Below, in pieces: positions 16,548 through 25,700 of a stretch of DNA of 64,000 nt; the stretch's first letter is position 1, and each line of letters begins with the position of its first letter. The notes under the pieces were generated by a model. The model was not told where the DNA came from. It searched no databases and saw only the letters and a list, made by a program, of their open reading frames with translations. Both the position numbers and the translations under genes were made by a program. This DNA is from Sphingobium herbicidovorans. Lineage in GTDB: Bacteria; Pseudomonadota; Alphaproteobacteria; Sphingomonadales; Sphingomonadaceae. The stretch is taken from assembly GCF_002080435.1 (NCBI RefSeq), contig NZ_CP020538.1, positions 1,302,001 to 1,366,000 on the forward strand. The letters run 5' to 3'.

Positions 16548-18089
16548 ATGGCTTCCCATCTGACGCATATCTGGCGGCTGCTGAAATGGGGCCGGACGCT
16601 GGCGCGGCATGGCGCGCTGACGGGTATTGAGCGCGACCCGTTGACGCCGACGCCGGTCCGGCGGCTGGTGCGGGTGGCGCGGGTGGGCGCGCGCGTGCCC
16701 AGACAGCCGCGCTATGCCGATGCGTTTCAGGCGATCGGGCCGGCCGCGATCAAGCTGGGGCAAACGCTGGCGACGCGGCCGGATCTGGTGGGGGAACAGG
16801 CGGCAAACGATCTGCTGCGTTTGCAAGATGCCCTGCCCCCGGTCCCCTTCGCGACGGTGCGGGCGCAGATCGAGCAGAGTTTCGGACGACCGCTGGAAAG
16901 CATGTACAGCCGTTTCGATGAAATCCCCGTCGGCGCCGCCTCCATCGCGCAGGTGCATCGCGCCATGACCAGGGAAGGCCGCGATGTCGCGGTTAAAGTC
17001 ATTCGCCCCGGCGTGACCGAACAGTTCAACCGCGACATCCAGACCTATGAATGGGCCGCCGCCCATATCGAGATGCTGGGGAGTGAGGCCGCGCGATTGC
17101 GGCCACGGCTGGTCATCGCCAACATGAAGCGCTGGACCGCGCGCGAGCTGGATCTGCGGCGCGAAGCCGCATCCGCCTCTGAACTGGCGGAAGCGATGGA
17201 GGCTCTGCCGGGCTACCGCGTGCCGGAAATCGATTGGGATCGCACGACCGGCAAGGTCATGACGATGGAGTGGATCGACGGGACCAAGATTTCCGATCGC
17301 GACGCGCTCATCGCCGCAGGTCATGACGTCAAGGATATCGCCGCCCGGCTGGTCAACGCCTTCCTGCGCCAGGCGATCTCCGAAGGCTTTTTCCACGCGG
17401 ACATGCATCAGGGAAATCTGTTCGTCACCGCCAATGGCGATATCGTCGCGATCGATTTCGGCATCATGGGACGGATCGACCGGCGCGCGCGCATGTGGCT
17501 GGCGGAAATTCTCTACGGCCTGATCACCGGCAACTACAGGCGCGTGGCCGAAATCCATTTCGAAGCGCAATATGTGCCCGGCCATCATAATGTCGAAGAG
17601 TTCGCAACCGCCCTACGCGCCGTGGGCGAACCGATGCGCGGCAAGCCGGTGCGCGAACTGTCGGTCGGCGGCATGCTGGACGGTCTGTTCGCGATCACCC
17701 GCGATTTCGACATGCAGACCCAGCCGCATTTGCTGCTTCTGCAAAAGACGATGGTCATGGTGGAGGGGGTCGCAACCGCGCTCGACCCCGATATCAACCT
17801 GTGGGAAACGAGCGGCCCCTATGTGAAGGAATGGCTGCGCTCGGAGCTTGGCCCGGAGGCCAAGGCGGCTGACACGCTGATCGAAAACTGGCGCACGCTC
17901 CAGCGATTGCCGGGGCTGATCCGGCGCATTGAAGAAGCGTTCCCAGAGAAGGGCGGCGCACCGCCGCCGCCCCCGTTGACCGAGGTGAAGCTGATCCGCG
18001 TTGGCGGTGGCTGGCGCTACGCCGCTGTTGCAGGGTTCGCTGCGGTGGCTGGAGCGATCGTTACGGCCCTGCTACATCTACAGCTATGA
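16548..18089 (+). CDS. ubiB: Ubiquinone biosynthesis kinase-like protein UbiB
   Basis: A member of the atypical ABC1/ADCK/UbiB kinase family needed for ubiquinone synthesis, anchored in the inner membrane. The 513-residue protein has the KxGQ-type motif (AIKLGQTLATRPDLVG), VAVKVIRP with the ATP-site lysine, the ExD motif LDLRREA, HADMHQGN (catalytic loop) and AIDFGIMG (metal-binding Asp). A C-terminal hydrophobic helix (YAAVAGFAAVAGAIVTALL) is the membrane anchor. The ATG at 16548, preceded by GGAGGGG, is preferred to 16503. The stop overlaps coaBC by ATGA. Confidence 0.94.
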   Translation: MASHLTHIWRLLKWGRTLARHGALTGIERDPLTPTPVRRLVRVARVGARVPRQPRYADAFQAIGPAAIKLGQTLATRPDLVGEQAANDLLRLQDALPPVPFATVRAQIEQSFGRPLESMYSRFDEIPVGAASIAQVHRAMTREGRDVAVKVIRPGVTEQFNRDIQTYEWAAAHIEMLGSEAARLRPRLVIANMKRWTARELDLRREAASASELAEAMEALPGYRVPEIDWDRTTGKVMTMEWIDGTKISDRDALIAAGHDVKDIAARLVNAFLRQAISEGFFHADMHQGNLFVTANGDIVAIDFGIMGRIDRRARMWLAEILYGLITGNYRRVAEIHFEAQYVPGHHNVEEFATALRAVGEPMRGKPVRELSVGGMLDGLFAITRDFDMQTQPHLLLLQKTMVMVEGVATALDPDINLWETSGPYVKEWLRSELGPEAKAADTLIENWRTLQRLPGLIRRIEEAFPEKGGAPPPPPLTEVKLIRVGGGWRYAAVAGFAAVAGAIVTALLHLQL

Positions 18090-19333
18090 CTGAGCGCCGC
18101 ATCCTCCTGATCGTCTCCGGCGGCATTGCTGCCTACAAGTCGCTTGAACTTGTGCGGCTGCTCAGGAAGCGCGGCATCGCCGTGCGCGCCGTGCTGACGG
18201 AGAGCGCGGCCAATTTCGTGACGCCTTTGTCCCTTGGCGTGCTGACCGAAGATCATGTCTACGGCGACATGTTCGACCTCAAGGAAGAGCGGGAGATCGG
18301 GCATATCCAGCTGAGCCGCCAGGCGGACCTTGTAGTAGTCGCGCCTGCTACGGCCAACATCCTGGCGAAGATGGCGAACGGCATCGCCGATGATCTGGCG
18401 ACGACGCTGCTGCTGGCGACCGACAAGCCGGTGCTGGCCGTGCCAGCCATGAACGTGCGCATGTGGCATCATCGGGCGACGCAGCGAAACCTGGAGCGCC
18501 TGCGCACGGACGGCATTCATGTCATGGAGCCGGACAGCGGCGAGATGGCTTGCGGCGAATATGGCAAGGGCCGCGTGCCCGAACCCGAGGCAATCGCGGC
18601 GGAAGTGGAGCGGATGCTGGCGCGTCCAGGCGCGCAGGACCCGCTGGCCGGACAGCCCGATTTCGAGACAGCGGAACTGCCCCTGAAGGGCCGTCACATC
18701 CTTGTCACCGCCGGTCCCACGCATGAGCCGATCGATCCGGTCCGCTACATCGCCAACCGGTCGTCCGGCAAGCAGGGCTTCGCCATTGCGGCGGCGGCGG
18801 CGCGTGCGGGCGCGCGCGTGACTCTGGTCGCCGGGCCGGTACAGCTGCCGACCCCGGCGGCAGTCGACCGTGTGGACGTGGAGACTGCGCGGGAGATGCT
18901 GGCGGCGGTCGAGGCCGCGCTGCCTGCCGACGCCGCCATCATGGTCGCAGCCGTAGCAGACTGGCGAACCGCCGATGCTTCAGGGCAAAAGCTGAAAAAG
19001 GATGGGTCCGGCAAGCCTGCGCCTTTGCCGCTGGTGGAAAATCCCGACATTCTGGCGACGCTTGGAAAACATGGCCAGCGCCCTGCCCTGCTGATCGGTT
19101 TTGCCGCCGAGACCGAAAAGGTCGCCGAACATGCGCAGGCAAAGCTGGCGCGCAAGGGCGCTGACTGGATCATCGCCAACGACGTATCGGGTGACGTAAT
19201 GGGCGGCGACAATAACAGCGTGCATATCGTCACGGCGAATGGCGTCGAAAGCTGGGAGCATCTGCCCAAGGCCGGCGTCGCCCACCGCATCATCGAAAAG
19301 GTCGCTCATGCCCTCTCCCCTGCATCCGATTGA
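18086..19333 (+). CDS. coaBC: Bifunctional phosphopantothenoylcysteine decarboxylase/synthetase
   Basis: Joins 4'-phosphopantothenate with cysteine (CoaB) and decarboxylates the product (CoaC) for coenzyme A. The 415-residue fusion has the CoaC flavin domain first, with the PAMNVRMW motif and ACGEYGKGR flap. CoaB begins near residue 200 with [20 protein letters not shown], then AAVADWR and the lysine-rich KLKKD. Translation is coupled to ubiB (ATGA) and the gene overlaps dut by 26 bases. Confidence 0.95.
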   Translation: MTERRILLIVSGGIAAYKSLELVRLLRKRGIAVRAVLTESAANFVTPLSLGVLTEDHVYGDMFDLKEEREIGHIQLSRQADLVVVAPATANILAKMANGIADDLATTLLLATDKPVLAVPAMNVRMWHHRATQRNLERLRTDGIHVMEPDSGEMACGEYGKGRVPEPEAIAAEVERMLARPGAQDPLAGQPDFETAELPLKGRHILVTAGPTHEPIDPVRYIANRSSGKQGFAIAAAAARAGARVTLVAGPVQLPTPAAVDRVDVETAREMLAAVEAALPADAAIMVAAVADWRTADASGQKLKKDGSGKPAPLPLVENPDILATLGKHGQRPALLIGFAAETEKVAEHAQAKLARKGADWIIANDVSGDVMGGDNNSVHIVTANGVESWEHLPKAGVAHRIIEKVAHALSPASD

Positions 19334-19772
19334 AATCCGCCTGAAACGCCTTCCCCATGGCGAGGGGCTGCCCGTGCCCGCCTATGCGACCGCGCATGCT
19401 GCGGGGATGGATGTGGTTTCAGCCGAAGACGTGATTATCGTGCCGGGCGGGCGTCACGCGGTGGCGACCGGTTTCGCCATGGCCATTCCAGACGGCTATG
19501 AGGTGCAGGTGCGGCCGCGATCGGGCCTAGCGCTCAAGCATGGGATCAGCCTGCCCAACACGCCCGGCACTATCGATGCGGATTACCGGGGGGAATTGAA
19601 GGTCATCCTCATCAATCTGGGGCACGAACCTTTCGTCATCGCGCGGGGCGACCGGATTGCGCAACTGGTGGCGGCTCCCGTGCAGGCGGCGCGCTTTGCC
19701 GAGGTCGAGGAACTGAACGAGACGGCCCGGGGTTCAGGAGGTTTCGGTTCGACCGGAGTGACGTCCTCATGA
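19308..19772 (+). CDS. dut: dUTP pyrophosphatase
   Basis: Hydrolyses dUTP to dUMP, keeping uracil out of DNA and feeding thymidylate synthesis. The 154-residue trimeric-type enzyme shows all five motifs: [47 protein letters not shown] and the C-terminal GSGGFGSTG arm. The ATG at 19308 sits inside the end of coaBC. The stop overlaps the ThiF/MoeB-type gene (ATGA). Confidence 0.96.
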   Translation: MPSPLHPIEIRLKRLPHGEGLPVPAYATAHAAGMDVVSAEDVIIVPGGRHAVATGFAMAIPDGYEVQVRPRSGLALKHGISLPNTPGTIDADYRGELKVILINLGHEPFVIARGDRIAQLVAAPVQAARFAEVEELNETARGSGGFGSTGVTSS

Positions 19773-20551
19773 ACCCAGCGCCGCTGACACTCTCCGACGA
19801 CCAGCTTGAACGCTATGCGCGGCACATCGTCCTCAAGGAGATAGGCGGCGCCGGTCAGGCGCGGCTGCTGTCAGCGGACGTCGCGGTAATCGGCGCGGGC
19901 GGGATCGGCAGCCCGGCAATCCTCTACCTCGCGGCTGCGGGCGTGGGCACGATCCGCGTTATCGATGACGACCATGTCGCCCTGACCAATTTGCAGCGGC
20001 AAATCATGTTCGGCACGGGCGACATCGGCGCAGCCAAAGCCGAACGCGCCATGACCGCCGTGGCGCGGCTCAATCCCGACGTTAAGCTGATCCCGATCAA
20101 CGCACGTATCGATTCAGACAATGCTGCGCTGATGCTGCGTGATGCCGATGTCGTGCTGGACGGGTGCGACAGTTTCCCGACGCGGCTGGCGGTGGCCGAT
20201 TGCGCGCAAAGGCTGCGCATCCCTCTGGTGTCGGCGGCGGTGGGATCCTTCGAAGGACAACTGGCCACCTATCGCGGGTGGGAAAGCGACCGGCCATGCT
20301 ATCGCTGCCTGGTGGGCGACCCGCAGGACGCGCCGGAGCGCAACTGCGCGGAGACGGGCGTGATCGGCGCTCTGACCGGGGTGATGGGCAGCCTGGCCGC
20401 GCTGGAAGTCATCCGCGCGCTCGTTCCATTTGGCGCCGACATGGCGGGCAAGCTGCTGCTCGCCGACCTGCTTTCCATGCGCTTTCGGACGGTGAGCGTC
20501 GCCAAGGACCCAGGCTGCAAGGCCTGCGCCGCTGAGCTATGCGCGAACTGA
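19769..20551 (+). CDS. ThiF/MoeB/HesA-family adenylyltransferase
   Basis: An E1-like enzyme that adenylates the C-terminal Gly of a small sulfur-carrier protein (MoaD- or ThiS-type). The 260-residue product has the nucleotide loop [23 protein letters not shown], the DGCDSFPTR aspartate, and paired zinc cysteines (CYRC and CKAC). [24 protein letters not shown] carries the E1 cysteine region. No rhodanese domain is attached. Which carrier it serves cannot be told; the neighbour is a DsrE-type sulfur protein, which fits sulfur transfer. It overlaps dut and the DsrE gene. Confidence 0.88.
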   Translation: MNPAPLTLSDDQLERYARHIVLKEIGGAGQARLLSADVAVIGAGGIGSPAILYLAAAGVGTIRVIDDDHVALTNLQRQIMFGTGDIGAAKAERAMTAVARLNPDVKLIPINARIDSDNAALMLRDADVVLDGCDSFPTRLAVADCAQRLRIPLVSAAVGSFEGQLATYRGWESDRPCYRCLVGDPQDAPERNCAETGVIGALTGVMGSLAALEVIRALVPFGADMAGKLLLADLLSMRFRTVSVAKDPGCKACAAELCAN

Positions 20552-20904
20552 GGATCATCGTCGCGACGGCCGATGCAGAGCGGTTGCGCGGCGCGCTGGT
20601 GCTGGCGAGCGCACAGGCAGCGCTGGGCGGGGCGGCGAGCCTTTTTCTGCAACTGGACGGCGTGGCTTTGCTCGCTCCTGCCGTCGAGGCTCCACGGGAC
20701 GCGGCGCATCGCTCGGCGGGTTTGCCGACACTCGGTCAGCTTATCACGGAAGCGCGGGCGCTGGGCGTGGCCATCCTCGCCTGCCAGAGCGGAATGGCGC
20801 TGCACGGGCTTGCCGAGCGGGATCTTCCGCAGGGCGTTACGGCGAGCGGCCCTATCGCCTTCCTCCAGGAAACCGGCGACGAGGCTCGACTGATCTTCGC
20901 CTGA
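20539..20904 (+). CDS. DsrE-family small protein
   Basis: A 121-residue alpha/beta protein of the DsrE/DsrF/TusD-like fold: [19 protein letters not shown] at the N terminus, [12 protein letters not shown] in the middle and [11 protein letters not shown] with the conserved cysteine near residue 80. Such proteins bind or move persulfide sulfur. The start overlaps the ThiF/MoeB-type gene by 13 bases, so the two are translationally coupled; a shared role in sulfur transfer is an inference from position. Confidence 0.7.
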   Translation: MRELRIIVATADAERLRGALVLASAQAALGGAASLFLQLDGVALLAPAVEAPRDAAHRSAGLPTLGQLITEARALGVAILACQSGMALHGLAERDLPQGVTASGPIAFLQETGDEARLIFA

Positions 20905-20967
20905 CAAGACGAAGGGAGAGGCGGCTTTGCATGACGTTCGCCGCCCGGCTTGGCGGCAGCCCTTCTA

Positions 20968-20995
20968 TTGACAGGCCGGACGGCCCATTTATGGG
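20968..20995 (+). promoter_or_regulatory. Candidate thrS promoter
   Basis: TTGACA at 20968-20973 matches the -35 consensus exactly. TATGGG follows at 20990-20995 with a 16-base spacer, and a start point near 21002 would give a leader of about 60 bases before the thrS ATG at 21060. Just upstream, GCCGCC and GGCGGC form a six-base hairpin. The -10 is weak, so this is a candidate only. Confidence 0.4.
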
Positions 20996-21059
20996 GAAAG
21001 CGCGGCTTTTTGCGCCGCCCTCATTCCAAACTCACAGAAAGATCCCACCCTTGTCCGTC

Positions 21060-23042
21060 ATGCTCAAGATCACCCTGCCCGATGGTTCCGTGCGTGAAGT
21101 CGCGCCCGGCACTACCCCGGCGGATATTGCGGCAGCGATCGGGCCGGGTCTGGCCAAGGCGGCCATCGCCGCGCGGGTCGATGGCGAACTGCGCGACATC
21201 ACGCGCCCGCTGGAGCAGGATTCGCACCTGGCGCTGGTGACGTCACGGGACGAGGCGGACGCGCTGGAACTGGCGCGGCATGATTTTGCCCATGTGCTGG
21301 CCGAAGCGGTGCAGGCGCTGTTTCCGGGGACGCAGATCACCTTTGGACCATCGACCGATGATGGTTTCTATTATGACTTCGCGCCGAAGGACCGGCCCTT
21401 TACCGAGGAGGACCTGCCCGGGATCGAGGCGAAGATGCGCGAGATCATCGCGGCAAACAAGCCGCTGCGCCGTGAGGTGTGGAAGCGCGAGGAGCTGATT
21501 GCCCGCTGGAAGGCTGAGGGCGAGACATTCAAGGCCGAATGGGCGGCCGAGCTTCCCGAGGGCGAGGAGCTGACGGTCTATTGGTCGGGTGATGAGTGGC
21601 TCGACATGTGCCGGGGTCCGCACCTCGCTTCAACCGGAAGGCTCGACCCCGCCGCGTTCAAGCTGACCCGCGTATCGGGTGCCTATTGGCGAGGCGATCA
21701 GAAGAATGCGATGCTCAGCCGTGTTTACGGCACTGGCTGGTTGAACAAGAAGCAGTTGGAGGCGCATCTCCACAAGCTGGAGGAAGCGGGTAAGCGCGAC
21801 CACCGCAAGCTGGGTGCGGAGATGGACCTGTTCCACCTTCAGCAGGAAGCGCATGGGTCGGTCTTCTGGCATCCCAAGGGCTATCTCATCTGGCGCGAAC
21901 TCGAAGCCTATATGCGCCGCGCAATCGACGCGGCGGGCTATCGCGAAGTCAAAACCCCGCAGGTGATGGACGCGCGCCAGTGGGAGCAGTCCGGCCATTG
22001 GGGCAAATATCGCGAAAATATGTTCGTCATCCCCGACGAAGTGCCGAACGTCGCCGATGAAGGCCCGCTGGTGTCGGACGACGCCGACTGGATGGCGCTA
22101 AAGCCCATGAACTGCCCGGCGCATGTCCTGATCTTCCGCCAGGGGATCAAGAGCTATCGCGACCTGCCGCTGCGCTTCTACGAAAATGGATGCTGCCATC
22201 GCAACGAGCCGCATGGCGCGCTGCACGGCCTGATGCGGGTGCGCCAGTTCACGCAGGACGACGCGCATATCTTCTGCCGGGAAGACCAGATTGTCGAGGA
22301 AGTGCGCGCTTTCTGTGCGTTGGCCGACCGGATCTACAAGGATTTCGGCTTCACCTATTCGATCAAGCTGGCCCTGCGCCCCGACAAACGGTTCGGCACG
22401 GAAGAGATGTGGGACAAGGCCGAGGAAGAACTGCGCAACGCGGTGGCGGCGGCAGGGCTGAATACGCCGGAATATGGTTGGGAGGAACTGCCGGGCGAAG
22501 GCGCCTTCTACGCGCCCAAGCTCGAGTGGCATCTGACCGACGCGATCGGGCGGACATGGCAGGTGGGCACGATCCAGTCCGACCGCGTTCTGCCGGAACG
22601 ACTCGACGCATCCTATGTGGCCGAAGACGGCGAACGCCACCGGCCCGTGATGCTTCACCGGGCGATTTTCGGCTCCTACGAACGCTTCATCGGCATCCTG
22701 ATCGAACATTATGCGGGCAAGTTCCCGCTGTGGCTCGCCCCGGTTCAGGCGGTGGTGGCGACCATCGTGTCCGACGCGGACGACTATGCGCAGGCGGTTG
22801 CCGACAGGTTGCGGGCAGCGGGAATCCGGGCGGAAACCGATCTGCGCAACGAGAAGATCAACTATAAGGTGCGAGAGCATAGCCTTGCGAAAGTGCCCAA
22901 TTTGCTGGTCGTTGGACGCCGTGAGGCTGACGAGGGCACGGTCGCGCTGCGCGCATTGGGCAAGGAAGGGCAAAGCGTCCTTTCGGTCGATGAGGTTATC
23001 GAGCGACTTGCAAAAGAGGCGCGCGCGCCCGATATGTCATGA
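21060..23042 (+). CDS. thrS: Threonyl-tRNA synthetase
   Basis: Charges tRNA-Thr. It is a class II synthetase of 660 residues with an N-terminal TGS domain ([13 protein letters not shown]), the editing domain with the zinc-binding-like [12 protein letters not shown], and the catalytic core with [10 protein letters not shown] and the [17 protein letters not shown] motif 2. The anticodon-binding domain follows ([21 protein letters not shown]). The ATG at 21060 gives the family N terminus; an in-frame start at 20931 would add 43 unlikely residues. Confidence 0.96.
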   Translation: MLKITLPDGSVREVAPGTTPADIAAAIGPGLAKAAIAARVDGELRDITRPLEQDSHLALVTSRDEADALELARHDFAHVLAEAVQALFPGTQITFGPSTDDGFYYDFAPKDRPFTEEDLPGIEAKMREIIAANKPLRREVWKREELIARWKAEGETFKAEWAAELPEGEELTVYWSGDEWLDMCRGPHLASTGRLDPAAFKLTRVSGAYWRGDQKNAMLSRVYGTGWLNKKQLEAHLHKLEEAGKRDHRKLGAEMDLFHLQQEAHGSVFWHPKGYLIWRELEAYMRRAIDAAGYREVKTPQVMDARQWEQSGHWGKYRENMFVIPDEVPNVADEGPLVSDDADWMALKPMNCPAHVLIFRQGIKSYRDLPLRFYENGCCHRNEPHGALHGLMRVRQFTQDDAHIFCREDQIVEEVRAFCALADRIYKDFGFTYSIKLALRPDKRFGTEEMWDKAEEELRNAVAAAGLNTPEYGWEELPGEGAFYAPKLEWHLTDAIGRTWQVGTIQSDRVLPERLDASYVAEDGERHRPVMLHRAIFGSYERFIGILIEHYAGKFPLWLAPVQAVVATIVSDADDYAQAVADRLRAAGIRAETDLRNEKINYKVREHSLAKVPNLLVVGRREADEGTVALRALGKEGQSVLSVDEVIERLAKEARAPDMS

Positions 23043-23156
23043 GGCAGTGATGCCACATGGGGCCGGTAATTCCGCAGATGCGGACTTGCCGCCCCTTTCG
23101 GCTTTGCGCTAAAGGCCGCCAGAGCCGTTTTCGTAATTACCATAGGAGAAGCCGCT

Positions 23157-23702
23157 ATACGTCCCCCAATGATGCGCCGCCCGATGGCGCCGCCGCCTAA
23201 GTCCGGTCCCCGTTATAATGAGTTCATCACCGTGCCCAAGGTGCGCGTGATCGACGACGAAGGCGAAAATCTGGGCGTGATGTTTACGCAGGAAGCCATG
23301 GAGCGCGCTTACGAGATCGGGCTGGACCTGGTCGAAGTGTCGCCGACGGCCGATCCGCCGGTTTGCAAGTTCCTGGACATCGGCAAGTTCAAGTACGAAG
23401 CCCAGAAAAAGGCGAACATCGCCCGCAAGACCCAAAAGACGCAGGAACTCAAAGAGATCAAGATGCGTCCGAACATCGACGATCATGACTATGATACGAA
23501 GATGAAGAAGGTCCATGATTTCATCGGCGATGGCGACAAGGTGAAGATCACCCTGCGCTTCCGCGGCCGCGAGCTTTCGCATCAGCAGCTGGGCATGCAA
23601 CTGCTCCAGCGCGTGGCTGAAAATGTCGGCGAGATCGCCAAGGTCGAAGCCTATCCGCGCATGGAAGGCCGGCAGATGCTGATGGTGCTGGCGCCGAAAT
23701 AA
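23157..23702 (+). CDS. infC: Translation initiation factor IF-3, probable AUA start
   Basis: IF-3 binds the 30S subunit, checks the start codon and keeps subunits apart. The protein has the N domain ([41 protein letters not shown]), the basic linker and the C domain ([33 protein letters not shown]). The only good ribosome-binding site, TAGGAGAA at 23143-23150, is six bases before ATA at 23157 but 18 before the first ATG (23169). infC genes classically start at AUU/AUA/AUC to allow self-regulation, so ATA is preferred here. The ATG start would shorten the protein by four residues. Confidence 0.9.
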   Translation: MRPPMMRRPMAPPPKSGPRYNEFITVPKVRVIDDEGENLGVMFTQEAMERAYEIGLDLVEVSPTADPPVCKFLDIGKFKYEAQKKANIARKTQKTQELKEIKMRPNIDDHDYDTKMKKVHDFIGDGDKVKITLRFRGRELSHQQLGMQLLQRVAENVGEIAKVEAYPRMEGRQMLMVLAPK

Positions 23703-23730
23703 GGTTGTCAGCGTTTGGGATCGATCAAGC

Positions 23731-23760
23731 GGGCGGGGTCTGGCGACAGGCTCCGCCCGA
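23731..23760 (+). terminator. Possible terminator after infC
   Basis: CGGGCGG (23731-23737) pairs with CCGCCCG (23754-23760), with an inner CTG-GCGA-CAG stem-loop, just after the infC stop. The following ATTCGTTTCC is only weakly T-rich, so termination strength is uncertain. Confidence 0.5.
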
Positions 23761-23831
23761 TTCGTTTCCAGATGGCTTTTCCTCTGCTGCCCCTTGATGC
23801 GCCAGCGAACATACTATCGGAGAGATGACCT

Positions 23832-24584
23832 ATGTTCAGCCTCGAAGGAAAAACGGCGCTGGTGACGGGCGCGGGCTTTGGAATGGGCGCCGGTGTGGCG
23901 CGCACATTTGCCCGCCAGGGCGCTCATGTCATAGTGAACGACCTTGAGAGCGCACGCGCCGAAGAGGTGGTTGCCGCACTCGTGGAACAAGGTCTTGCGG
24001 CAACCGCCGCACCGTTCGATGTGACCAACGAGCAGGCTGTGCAGGATGGCATAGCAACCGCCTGCGGGGCTGCCGGGCCGATTGACATATTGGTAAATAA
24101 TGCAGGCAATGCGGGGGGTAAGCGCTTTGTGCAGAAGACCTTCGCGGAAATGAGCCCGGACGACTGGGCGCCCTTCCTTGCGGTCAACCTGACAGGCGTC
24201 ATGCATTGCACCCGTGCAGTGTTGCAGGGCATGTGCGACCGGGGCAATGGCCGCATCATCACCATCTCTTCCGAGGCCGCACGGATCGCCCTGCCCATCG
24301 GCGTTTCCGTTTATGGCGCGGCAAAGGCCGGCGCGGCGCAATTGATGCGCTATGTGGCAGTGGAAGCAGCGCAACACGGCGTTACCGCCAACAACATATC
24401 GCTCGGCAACATGAACACCATAGGAGAAGAATTCGCCAGCGAAGTCGTCAAGGGTATCCCGACAGGCCGACTTGGCACGCCGGAGGATGTCGCCGCGGCT
24501 GCGGTATTTCTCGCCTCTGACGAAGCTGCGTGGATTACCGGCGCGACCCTGGCGGTAAACGGCGGATCACCCGCAATTCAGTAA
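23832..24584 (+). CDS. SDR-family NAD(P)-dependent oxidoreductase
   Basis: A classical short-chain dehydrogenase of 250 residues. It has the Rossmann cofactor loop TGAGFGMGAG (TGxxxGxG), NNAGN, the catalytic Ser in ISSEAARI and the YxxxK pair in VYGAAKAG. The C-terminal WITGATLAVNGG is the usual SDR ending. The substrate cannot be read from the sequence; the family includes 3-oxoacyl-ACP reductases and many alcohol dehydrogenases. It stands alone after the infC terminator and converges with msrA. Confidence 0.88.
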   Translation: MFSLEGKTALVTGAGFGMGAGVARTFARQGAHVIVNDLESARAEEVVAALVEQGLAATAAPFDVTNEQAVQDGIATACGAAGPIDILVNNAGNAGGKRFVQKTFAEMSPDDWAPFLAVNLTGVMHCTRAVLQGMCDRGNGRIITISSEAARIALPIGVSVYGAAKAGAAQLMRYVAVEAAQHGVTANNISLGNMNTIGEEFASEVVKGIPTGRLGTPEDVAAAAVFLASDEAAWITGATLAVNGGSPAIQ

Positions 24585-24630
24585 TGCCTGAACAATCCGC
24601 CGTCCGCGACAGGCGCAACAATCAGCAGGA

Positions 24631-25302
24631 TCAAGCCGCTGGCCTGGCGCTGTAGAGCGCTGGAAACATCGCCTTGAACGCCGCGAGCTTGGGCGCATCC
24701 CAACGCTGGATATAGGGGTGACGCGGGTTGCGCTTCATGAAATCCTGATGATAGCTGTCGGCCAGCTGAAAGCCGCCCGATCGTTCAATACGCGTCACGA
24801 TCGGATCGCGCCACAGGCCCGCCTTGCCAAGTTGCGCCAGATAAGCCCTCGCCGCCTTGTCCTGCCCTCTGTTCAACGGGAAAAGCGCACTGCGATAATG
24901 GGTGCCACGGTCCGGCCCTTGGTAATTGAGCGTCGTCGGATCCGCGACAACGGAAAAGAAGACGCGAAGCAGCGTCGCATAGCTGACCTGTCTGGGATCG
25001 TAGGTCACGCGCACCGCTTCCGCAAAGCCCGTATCGCCGCGGCTGACCCGCCCATAATCGACCTTGCGCCCCGAAGGTCCGCCGTCAAAGCCGGACACAA
25101 CCTGCCGCACACCTTTCACATGAGAAAAAACACCTTCGACACCCCAGAAGCAGCCGCCCGCGAAAATAGCGGTTTCGCTTTTGCCGCTAGCGGGCGCATC
25201 AACTGCGGGGACAGGAGCAAGCACCGGACGCTCGGCGCGCGCCGGGGCAGCGACGGCCAGAGCCGCCAATATGGCCAAGGCTATGCCGTCAGAGCGGCGC
25301 AT
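24631..25302 (-). CDS. msrA: Secreted peptide-methionine (S)-S-oxide reductase
   Basis: Reduces methionine-S-sulfoxide in oxidised proteins. The 223-residue protein has an N-terminal signal peptide (MRRSDGIALAILAALAVAAPARA), so this copy works in the periplasm. The active-site motif GGCFWGVEGVF carries the catalytic Cys; GTHYRSALF and SYHQDF are conserved substrate-pocket segments. The ATG at 25302 is preferred to an upstream TTG. Its start overlaps the end of a small membrane-protein gene (25289-25462), suggesting coupled translation. Confidence 0.9.
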   Translation of the reverse strand: MRRSDGIALAILAALAVAAPARAERPVLAPVPAVDAPASGKSETAIFAGGCFWGVEGVFSHVKGVRQVVSGFDGGPSGRKVDYGRVSRGDTGFAEAVRVTYDPRQVSYATLLRVFFSVVADPTTLNYQGPDRGTHYRSALFPLNRGQDKAARAYLAQLGKAGLWRDPIVTRIERSGGFQLADSYHQDFMKRNPRHPYIQRWDAPKLAAFKAMFPALYSARPAA

Positions 25303-25462
25303 TTTCCGCAACCGAAGAGGCAGTCACGCTGGACGACGCAGCCATGGCGGGAGTGGTAAGGGCCGGGGGAGCGCTGGGCTGGAGGGCAAAGACGCCGATC
25401 GCACCCACGACAAATCCGCCCAGAAAGCGCAGGAATAGATCGGATTTCAGGAATGCCACCAT
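25289..25462 (-). CDS. Small single-pass membrane protein upstream of msrA
   Basis: A 57-residue ORF with one hydrophobic helix (FLRFLGGFVVGAIGVFAL, about residues 10-27) and a Ser/Ala/Thr-rich tail outside it. The ATG at 25462 follows AAGGA at about nine bases; upstream in-frame starts at 25480 or 25498 would add a basic N terminus. It overlaps msrA by 14 bases. The family is not recognised, and no role beyond coupling to msrA can be stated. Confidence 0.5.
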   Translation of the reverse strand: MVAFLKSDLFLRFLGGFVVGAIGVFALQPSAPPALTTPAMAASSSVTASSVAENAPL

Positions 25463-25700
25463 GGCCTTGTTCCTTTTCATCTTAGCCAGGCGGGACAATT
25501 AGCAGCGTGTAGCTTAGCCCGGCGTTAACAGGTCAAATCAGGTTTTGAATCGAAACGGAATATAATCCGCCACGGCCCATCTACAAGACGGCGTGCGGGA
25601 AAATATCCGTTTCCGATTCTGGCAGGATAACGGAACGGGCAGGCGTCGCCCGCTCCTATGCCCAGCTCTCCCCGTTTTTCGACGGCGAGGATTTCAGCGC

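Noticed and set aside
15735..17588. Very long minus-strand frame under ubiE and ubiB
   Set aside because: The opposite strand holds two clear conserved genes with motifs; the long frame has no family pattern.
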